Source of the DNA: Methanomicrobiaceae archaeon
GTDB lineage: Archaea > Halobacteriota > Methanomicrobia > Methanomicrobiales > Methanomicrobiaceae
Length of the DNA: 25,798 nucleotides
Assembly: GCA_030628325.1 (NCBI GenBank)
Contig: DAOVRB010000001.1
Span: forward strand, 1-25,798
Direction: 5' to 3'
The notes below the pieces were generated by a model. The model was not told where the DNA came from. It searched no databases and saw nothing but the letters and a program-made list of their open reading frames with translations. Within the stretch, counting starts at the first letter, position 1; every line of letters begins with the position of its first letter. Shown piece after piece: positions 21,997 to 25,798 of the stretch. A program made the position numbers and the translations under genes.

Positions 21997-22200
21997 ATGG
22001 CAAAGAAAAAACACAAGGCTCAAGCACCTGCCCTGAAATACAGGAACCCATTACCAGACAGGTCGCTAAGAAGTAATCATCATAGACCAAAACATTTAAT
22101 CCCTATTTCTGACCATCCAAAAAAGAGTAAGCATGTGTTGAAACCTTACCCTTCCAATCGTAAGTTTACATTGTGGAACTTGTGGAACTTCTGGGATTAA
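21997..22200 (+). CDS. Small basic protein with Trp-rich C-terminus
   Basis: 67 aa, ATG 21997 (AGGGG upstream). A TATA-like TATATAAA at 21931-21938 may give it its own promoter. Rich in Lys, His and Pro, ending NRKFTLWNLWNFWD. The basic body plus terminal Trp cluster recalls the LWW and HWW tails of the 1290- and 95-aa proteins. Function unknown. Confidence 0.5.
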   Translation: MAKKKHKAQAPALKYRNPLPDRSLRSNHHRPKHLIPISDHPKKSKHVLKPYPSNRKFTLWNLWNFWD

Positions 22201-22496
22201 TTGTATGGCCATCTTCTGAAAGTACCTGGTACTTTCCAAGTCCGGCATAGATTTTATATGCCTTGCAGTTTCTCGGCTAAGTCCGGCGCACATTATACCT
22301 TCTCGCAGCCTATGCCCTGCCCTGTCCTGCAGGGCGCTCCACTCTCAGCAGATCCGCAGCAGATTGGCTCTTCCTCGATTGTATTCTGTGAAAATACTAT
22401 ATTTTCACATATAAGGGGCTTTTCTCCTCAAATTATCCTTTTTACTATAATAATATATAGAGAATGTTCTAATGATGAAATATGAAAATTGAAATT
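22201..22496. other. Gene-free interval with palindromes; possible attachment or terminator region
   Basis: Between the plus-strand gene ending at 22200 and the minus-strand recombinase ending at 22497. It holds a 9-bp perfect inverted repeat with a 1-bp centre (22218-22236), the direct repeat AAGTCCGGC at 22238 and 22279, a hairpin GCCCTG/CAGGGC (22319-22335), a perfect 9-bp inverted repeat TGTGAAAAT-N5-ATTTTCACA (22387-22409), then AT-rich sequence. An open frame spans it (22201-22485) but lacks protein character. Position beside a recombinase makes it a candidate attP; terminators for the converging genes are also likely. No tRNA-like end recognised. Confidence 0.4.
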
Positions 22497-23357
22497 TCAG
22501 GTAATTAATCCATAGTCAAAAAGCGAACGTTGTCCAGGACATCTGAGTGCATATACCTGCTTCTTCACCCCCTGATAGAACTCTGTTAGTTTCCTATTTG
22601 TCAACTTAAAACCCAGCAAAGTGTCTATATCAATACTGTGTAATACATTGTCCTCGCATAAGCCTATGGTCTCATAAGGGAATACATAATGGTTCATTGT
22701 TGTCTCTGTCTTAGTATGTCCGAACGCTCTTGAGAGGCTAACTGCGTCACGTCCGAAAGTCATGTAATAATGGAAAGAGAAAGCGAATCTACGGAACGAA
22801 TAGGGATGCAGACGATACAATGATTTATCTTGTCCTTTAAGCTGGTAGGTATTCTCCTCTAACAGGAAGGGACAATCCTTGAAGTCACCGACTCCTTTAC
22901 TCACTGACTTCCTTGCCTGTGTGAATAGCTTTGACAGTGCGTGAGTGGTTGTCCAGGGGAAGACCTTGTCAGCAGCATACTGAGGATAGATTTCACGATA
23001 ACCCATTATCTGATCTGAGAGCCACTTGGAGAACATGGGCTTCTCGATCTCTTTGTAGAAAGTCTTTCTGCATATCCAAGTTATCCGGTTCTTGGGCTTG
23101 TACACCATATGCCTTATCTTCTCTATCTCTGTGTTGTCTTTAGAGAAGAACAGACCGCTCCATTTAAGGTTGACAACTTCTATCGGTCTCATGGCTTCGA
23201 TGCCTATCAGTCCCATTGCGATCTTGAAAGGATGGAAGTCTGGTATCCTGTCCAAGAATGTCCTGAACTCTGTCGCTGTGGGTACTGGATACCTGTAGAG
23301 TGCCTTCACCGTCACTACATCAAAATCCTGGTACTTCTGTTTTTCTACCTGTCTCAT
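22497..23357 (-). CDS. Tyrosine recombinase/integrase, minus strand
   Basis: 286 aa, start at 23357, with GGAGGTTTT upstream on the minus strand. R57 (GIEAMRPIEVVNL), then HPYSFRR where the usual box II His is Y186 (with H184 two residues earlier) and R189, then H214 (AFGHTKTETT) and the nucleophile Y224 (MNHYV). Such box II changes are found in some archaeal integrases. Divergent from the small ribbon-helix-helix gene across a palindromic operator, which suggests integration is repressed by that protein. It is likely the true integrase; the other recombinase may serve dimer resolution. Confidence 0.82.
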   Translation of the reverse strand: MRQVEKQKYQDFDVVTVKALYRYPVPTATEFRTFLDRIPDFHPFKIAMGLIGIEAMRPIEVVNLKWSGLFFSKDNTEIEKIRHMVYKPKNRITWICRKTFYKEIEKPMFSKWLSDQIMGYREIYPQYAADKVFPWTTTHALSKLFTQARKSVSKGVGDFKDCPFLLEENTYQLKGQDKSLYRLHPYSFRRFAFSFHYYMTFGRDAVSLSRAFGHTKTETTMNHYVFPYETIGLCEDNVLHSIDIDTLLGFKLTNRKLTEFYQGVKKQVYALRCPGQRSLFDYGLIT

Positions 23358-23405
23358 TCCTAAAACCTCCGGTTGTATTTATTGGGGAGTGACAAGAAAT
23401 ATTTA

Positions 23406-23448
23406 AATATATCCTTACTATATCGTTATGATATAGAAATGATATATT
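23406..23448. promoter_or_regulatory. Four-half-site palindromic operator between integrase and RHH gene
   Basis: AATATATC (23406-23413) and GATATATT (23441-23448) are perfect inverted repeats. Nested inside are CTATATC (23418-23424) and GATATAG (23430-23436). Both pairs share one centre at 23427, with half-sites 11 bp apart on each arm. The AT-rich block also carries the likely TATA of the minus-strand integrase (near 23405) and perhaps of the plus-strand gene (GATATATTAAAAT). Ribbon-helix-helix repressors bind this kind of array as cooperative dimers. Confidence 0.6.
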
Positions 23449-23459
23449 AAAATGTCATT

Positions 23460-23489
23460 CCTCTGTTTCATTTGAAACTACAACAGAGG
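23460..23489 (+). other. Hairpin in the leader of the RHH gene
   Basis: CCTCTGTT (23460-23467) pairs with AACAGAGG (23482-23489), with a smaller TTTC/GAAA pairing possible inside. It lies about 75 bases before the 44-aa gene. The 3' arm carries AGAGGAG. May be a regulatory leader hairpin or a DNA-level binding site. Confidence 0.3.
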
Positions 23490-23564
23490 AGTGAAAAGTT
23501 ACAGCTAAATAAAAACATTGGATAAAAAACCAGAGGATTACCGGAAAACTAAACGTGAACGAAA

Positions 23565-23699
23565 ATGGCAAAAACCCTGATAGACCTAAACATTAAACTG
23601 AAACAGCGTCTGACCAAATACCTGGAAGAACACAAGGCATCACAGAGCGCAGTCATTAACGTGTCTCTTGGAGATTTCCTCAAACAGAGAGGGTACTAA
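23565..23699 (+). CDS. Ribbon-helix-helix (CopG-like) regulator
   Basis: 44 aa, ATG 23565 to stop 23697-23699. The order is that of a minimal ribbon-helix-helix protein: strand TLIDLNIKL, helix KQRLTKYLEEHK, turn ASQSAV, helix INVSLGDFLKQRG. Such proteins are dimeric repressors that place the strand in the major groove. The palindromic site 23406-23448 just upstream is its likely operator, controlling itself and the integrase. No clear Shine-Dalgarno. Confidence 0.65.
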   Translation: MAKTLIDLNIKLKQRLTKYLEEHKASQSAVINVSLGDFLKQRGY

Positions 23700-23725
23700 T
23701 GAGGAGTAACACAACCCCCCCAACA

Positions 23726-23733
23726 TTTATATA
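23726..23733 (+). promoter_or_regulatory. TATA box of the early operon
   Basis: TTTATATA, 32 bases before the ATG at 23758, predicting transcription start near 23755-23758. Followed at once by TGTGAAAATA (23736-23745), a decamer also found at 17717 and 22387. It probably drives the long operon that runs through the junction. Confidence 0.5.
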
Positions 23734-23757
23734 TATGTGAAAATAAGGGATTATAAT

Positions 23758-23976
23758 ATGGCTATGGCGTGGTCAATGGTTCAAGGATATAAAACGCTAT
23801 TCTTTAGCGTTGTACTGAGTATAATTTCTTTCTGTATATTTTATCCTTCATGCTTATTCTACGCCAATTTGAGAGAGAGGTATTCCTCCGAAAACCCTTC
23901 CGGAGTATATGACTGTCAGGGATACCTCTCTCTTCTTTTTCTTTCACAATCAAAACAAGGAGGCGTAAGACTATGA
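23758..23976 (+). CDS. Possible small single-pass membrane protein
   Basis: 72 aa from the ATG at 23758, leaderless by promoter position; the stop overlaps the next ATG (ATGA). One hydrophobic helix (TLFFSVVLSIISFCIFYPSC, about residues 13-32). Against coding: the DNA also folds into several hairpins, the composition differs from neighbouring genes, and the C-terminal half shows no clear pattern. It could be a leader peptide or a chance frame over a structured RNA leader. Confidence 0.4.
   Translation: MAMAWSMVQGYKTLFFSVVLSIISFCIFYPSCLFYANLRERYSSENPSGVYDCQGYLSLLFLSQSKQGGVRL
23793..23945 (+). other. Structured leader with terminator-like stem (attenuator candidate)
   Basis: Hairpin 1: AACGCTA (23793-23799) with TAGCGTT (23805-23811). 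A 12-bp stem, AGAGAGAGGTAT to ATACCTCTCTCT (23872-23883 with 23922-23933), encloses hairpin CTCCG/CGGAG (23886-23890 with 23901-23905). Directly after the long stem comes a T-rich run (23933-23943), then AAGGAGG (23957-23963) and the ATG at 23973. Stem plus T-run ahead of the operon's ribosome site looks like an attenuator or riboswitch-type leader. No known class recognised. Confidence 0.4.
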
Positions 23977-24512
23977 AGATAATCAAGGTCACAAAGAAAG
24001 ACCTGGACAGAAAGAACCACTACAAGAAAAAAGAGATCACAGGACTCTGCAATGTCCAGATAGATGTAGGATTGGGTTGTGTGATTTTTTCTAAGCTATC
24101 AGTGAAAGGATATATCTCTGCCAGAGCAGGATCTGGAATATTTGTTGGGGACAGTATCAGAGCAGGTCGAGGAATCCAATCCGACATAAGCATTGAATCA
24201 GGCGGCAGCATCAAGGCAGGCAGCGGCATCAAAGCAAACCGGAACATCATAGCAGAGGGCAGCATCCTTGCAGGCGGCAGCATCCAAGCAAACCAGGACA
24301 TCACTGCAAAATGGTTCATCCAGGCAACTATAGCTATCTTATCGAATGGGAACCTCAAAGCAGGTGGCAGCATCATAACACATTATTCAGGGATTCATGC
24401 ACAGACAATCTCATGCCTGCGCATGACGGTAGGCTTCTTCTCACGTAAAAAACAGATCATCTCAGGTCGTTTGTTAGACGGCGAAATCTGGGGAGATTTC
24501 AAGGAGGATTGA
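23973..24512 (+). CDS. Beta-helix repeat protein
   Basis: 179 aa, ATG 23973 with AAGGAGG at 23957-23963. Residues ~35-140 are a run of short repeats of the type (S/N)I(K/Q/L)AGGSI, e.g. SIKAGSGIKANRNIIAEGS, as in right-handed or polymer-forming beta helices such as bactofilins. Caps: a basic N-terminus and a C-terminal region with FFSRKKQIISG. Such repeat proteins are widespread in phages and mobile elements, usually with unknown roles; a scaffold or DNA mimic is possible. Confidence 0.6.
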   Translation: MKIIKVTKKDLDRKNHYKKKEITGLCNVQIDVGLGCVIFSKLSVKGYISARAGSGIFVGDSIRAGRGIQSDISIESGGSIKAGSGIKANRNIIAEGSILAGGSIQANQDITAKWFIQATIAILSNGNLKAGGSIITHYSGIHAQTISCLRMTVGFFSRKKQIISGRLLDGEIWGDFKED

Positions 24513-24514
24513 AA

Positions 24515-25063
24515 ATGGAACCACTGAGACAGACCAATATATACAAACCGAACAGGTTATACAAGGACATGCCAATGCGCACAGTCACCGGAGAGTTTTT
24601 CGGAGGCAGAGTCCATTGTGCAGAACCTGAGACAAAGCCAGAGCAAGAACCTTCCTTTCTTCTCACACGACCTGAGAAAAAATACCGTCCAAAAAAATCA
24701 GTATCAAAGATACAGCAGCAGAAGATATTATCCCAGCTTGTGAAGAAACAACAGAGACTTACAAGAAAGCAAAGACAGCAACTGGAAAGAGAAGAGCGGC
24801 TCAAAAGAGAGAGACTCAAAAGAGAGAGACTCAATGAGCGCACAAACCAGTTCCTGGATTTCCTGAGAGGCGAAAGATTGCCTGCAAAGATAGGCGACCT
24901 ACACAAGAGTTTCCACAAGATAGTGAATTACAGAACATTCCAGAGAAGAATCCAGGTCATCCATGAGCAGGGAAGGATAACCATAAAGAAGGTTATCGGT
25001 GGGAAGGCTGGATGCACTACCCTTATTCTGAAAGTAAACAAGGTGAGACAAGATGCCAGATAA
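24515..25063 (+). CDS. Coiled-coil winged-helix protein
   Basis: 182 aa from the ATG at 24515, with AAGGAGG at 24501-24507 (spacing 7); a TTG two codons earlier is less likely. Disordered N-terminus, then a long basic coiled coil (about 75-110; QQQKILSQLVKKQQRLTRK and a repeated LKRER), then a compact helix-turn-helix/winged domain (about 118-178; IGDLHKSF, YRTFQRRIQVIHEQG, ITIKKVIGG). Likely binds DNA as a dimer; may act with the winged-helix protein at 25367. Confidence 0.6.
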   Translation: MEPLRQTNIYKPNRLYKDMPMRTVTGEFFGGRVHCAEPETKPEQEPSFLLTRPEKKYRPKKSVSKIQQQKILSQLVKKQQRLTRKQRQQLEREERLKRERLKRERLNERTNQFLDFLRGERLPAKIGDLHKSFHKIVNYRTFQRRIQVIHEQGRITIKKVIGGKAGCTTLILKVNKVRQDAR

Positions 25064-25187
25064 CTACACCAGATACATTGAGCAGTTGACAAAAGAACTT
25101 CTTGAACCGCCAAAGCTGCGCCTGAGAACAGCCATACCAAAACTGGAGGACACAACAGATGCAGACCGACTTAGGCAGATTCGATGA
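25053..25187 (+). CDS. Small hypothetical protein
   Basis: 44 aa, ATG 25053 with AGGTGAG about five bases upstream, overlapping the previous gene by 11 bases. Helical, charged (NYTRYIEQLTKELLEPPKL...DADRLRQIR). Overlaps the next gene by 29 bases. Not recognised. Confidence 0.5.
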   Translation: MPDNYTRYIEQLTKELLEPPKLRLRTAIPKLEDTTDADRLRQIR

Positions 25188-25374
25188 AGAGATCCACTCC
25201 CACATCTGGATGCAGAGGCAGTGTCCGAACTGCGCTGCATGTAGATTCTTCCAGCATGGCAACTGCCAGAACCCTTCTGCCCTTGGCTTTGTCTGTCACG
25301 ATCACAGACTTTGCTATGAGGATGGGAACATCCCACTCATACAGAATTTGAGGAGAGTCCAGATAAATGGATGA
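25159..25374 (+). CDS. Small Cys/His-rich protein
   Basis: 71 aa, ATG 25159. Cys/His pattern CPNCAAC...C...FVCHDH...C points to one or two metal sites. No ribosome site of its own; probably coupled to the preceding gene. Its stop overlaps the start of the winged-helix protein at 25367. Unknown function. Confidence 0.55.
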   Translation: MQTDLGRFDEEIHSHIWMQRQCPNCAACRFFQHGNCQNPSALGFVCHDHRLCYEDGNIPLIQNLRRVQING

Positions 25375-25798
25375 TAACAAAAAGTTAGGAAGTGACAACC
25401 AAAAAGTTGTCAGTGACAACCAAAAAGTTGTCAGTGACAACCAAAAAGTTGTCAGTGACAACCAAAAAGTTGTCAGTGACAACCTAAATGGTTTAATAAG
25501 TGACAACTTTACCACTCCCATCACTTCAAACATGAAGGCGATTATGAAAGCGATAGCATCCGGCAAAACCAAAATCCAGACAATAATCAACAAGACAAAA
25601 GGAGATAAGGGTAACACACATAGAACCCTCCAAACCCTGATTAAAAAAGGTTTTGTTGAAAAGGAAGAATCAACAAACAGCTATTTTCTGACAATAAAAG
25701 GAAGCCAGAACCTGCTTAGATTTCTCAGTGATTTACCTGAAAATCAAGTGACAACCAAATCCTCGACCAGGTACACCACTGACAACCCAACTGACAAC
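25367..25798 (+). CDS. Winged-helix DNA-binding protein, 5' part (runs across the circle junction)
   Basis: The ATG at 25367 overlaps the preceding stop. Read through the junction (25657 to 1) the frame stays open to the stop at 937-939, giving about 409 aa. Residues about 9-40 are heptads of the form SDNQKVV encoded by 21-bp palindromic repeats. Residues about 55-115 look like a winged helix: a helix-turn-helix (IQTIINKTKG then HRTLQTLIKKGFV) and a wing (SYFLTIKG). The gene sits mid-operon behind a Cys-rich protein. Because its own coding DNA carries many TGACAAC repeats, I infer that it binds them and acts as replication initiator and/or autoregulator. That is inference: no catalytic Rep motif (HUH nickase or primase) was seen. 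A plain transcription regulator is the main alternative. Confidence 0.75.
   Translation, partial: MDDNKKLGSDNQKVVSDNQKVVSDNQKVVSDNQKVVSDNLNGLISDNFTTPITSNMKAIMKAIASGKTKIQTIINKTKGDKGNTHRTLQTLIKKGFVEKEESTNSYFLTIKGSQNLLRFLSDLPENQVTTKSSTRYTTDNPTDN
25393..25507. repeat. Iteron-like palindromic repeats (candidate origin)
   Basis: TGACAAC occurs at 25393, 25414, 25435, 25456, 25477 and 25501. The inverted form GTTGTCA occurs at 25406, 25427, 25448 and 25469. Each 21-bp unit is a perfect inverted repeat, TGACAAC-N6-GTTGTCA, and the junction between units (GTTGTCA-G-TGACAAC) is palindromic too. A 21-bp period is two helical turns and seven codons, so all sites face one side of the helix while the frame stays open. 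More direct copies lie at 92, 123, 135, 147 and 879 in the same gene. This is the arrangement expected of iterons bound by an initiator. Confidence 0.6.
25658..25798. repeat. Terminal direct repeat, right copy (circular overlap)
   Basis: Exact copy of bases 1-141. Removing one copy gives a circle of about 25,657 bp and joins the gene starting at 25367 in frame to the reading frame ending at 939. Confidence 0.9.

Noticed and set aside
22201..22485. 94-aa plus-strand frame from a TTG
   Set aside because: Lies over several palindromes, no ribosome site, composition unlike protein.
24020..24376. 118-aa minus-strand frame rich in Met/Pro/Leu
   Set aside because: Antisense of the beta-helix repeats; no start signals.
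25393..25507. CRISPR-like array
   Set aside because: Units are contiguous 21-bp palindromes without unique spacers, and no cas genes are present.

Overview
The window is one complete circular replicon. Bases 1-141 are repeated exactly at 25658-25798, so the unique circle is about 25,657 bp, and one gene runs across the contig ends (25367 onward into 1-939). No rRNA, tRNA, CRISPR array or insertion sequence was seen. No DNA polymerase gene was recognised, so replication probably depends on the host. An archaeal origin is supported by TATA-box promoters 29-32 nt upstream of start codons without Shine-Dalgarno sites (leaderless mRNAs), an AglB/STT3-type oligosaccharyltransferase with a WWDYG motif, heavy use of ATA and AGA/AGG codons, and many short zinc-ribbon proteins. 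Inside operons, genes are tightly packed with ATGA overlaps and good AAGGAGG sites. I read it as a virus (or virus-derived plasmid) of an archaeon, perhaps euryarchaeal. The host cannot be fixed from sequence alone.

Module 1 (23.7 kb through the junction to 7.9 kb, plus strand) looks like the replication/early region. It starts at a TATA promoter with a structured leader, followed by a beta-helix-repeat protein, a coiled-coil winged-helix protein, a Cys-rich protein and a winged-helix protein that carries iteron-like TGACAAC repeats inside its own coding sequence (candidate initiator and origin). A run of mini-proteins follows: zinc ribbons, single-pass membrane proteins, an ASCH-domain protein and a membrane protein with nine 27-bp tandem repeats. 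The module ends with a P-loop ATPase, a cytosine-C5 methyltransferase-like protein and an oligosaccharyltransferase.

Module 2 (8.1-19.5 kb) looks structural. It contains a 95-aa two-helix membrane protein resembling coat proteins of spindle-shaped or pleomorphic archaeal viruses, a 1290-aa protein with a nucleotidyltransferase-like domain, two small basic proteins, a small two-helix membrane protein, a ~1055-aa secreted and membrane-anchored surface protein with about 26 N-glycosylation sequons, and several multi-pass membrane proteins. Four promoters in this module share a motif 13 bp upstream of the TATA box. Two small membrane-protein genes lie on the opposite strand on either side of the coat gene.

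Module 3 (19.5-23.7 kb) holds a membrane protein with an HELKH motif, an operon tyrosine recombinase, small basic and zinc proteins, a second tyrosine recombinase on the minus strand, and a 44-aa ribbon-helix-helix protein facing it across a four-half-site palindromic operator.

The most striking theme is that the element carries its own oligosaccharyltransferase together with sequon-dense surface proteins, including three sequons in the predicted external loop of the coat-like protein. This suggests self-directed N-glycosylation of virions. All family assignments were made by reading motifs by eye; no database search was run.
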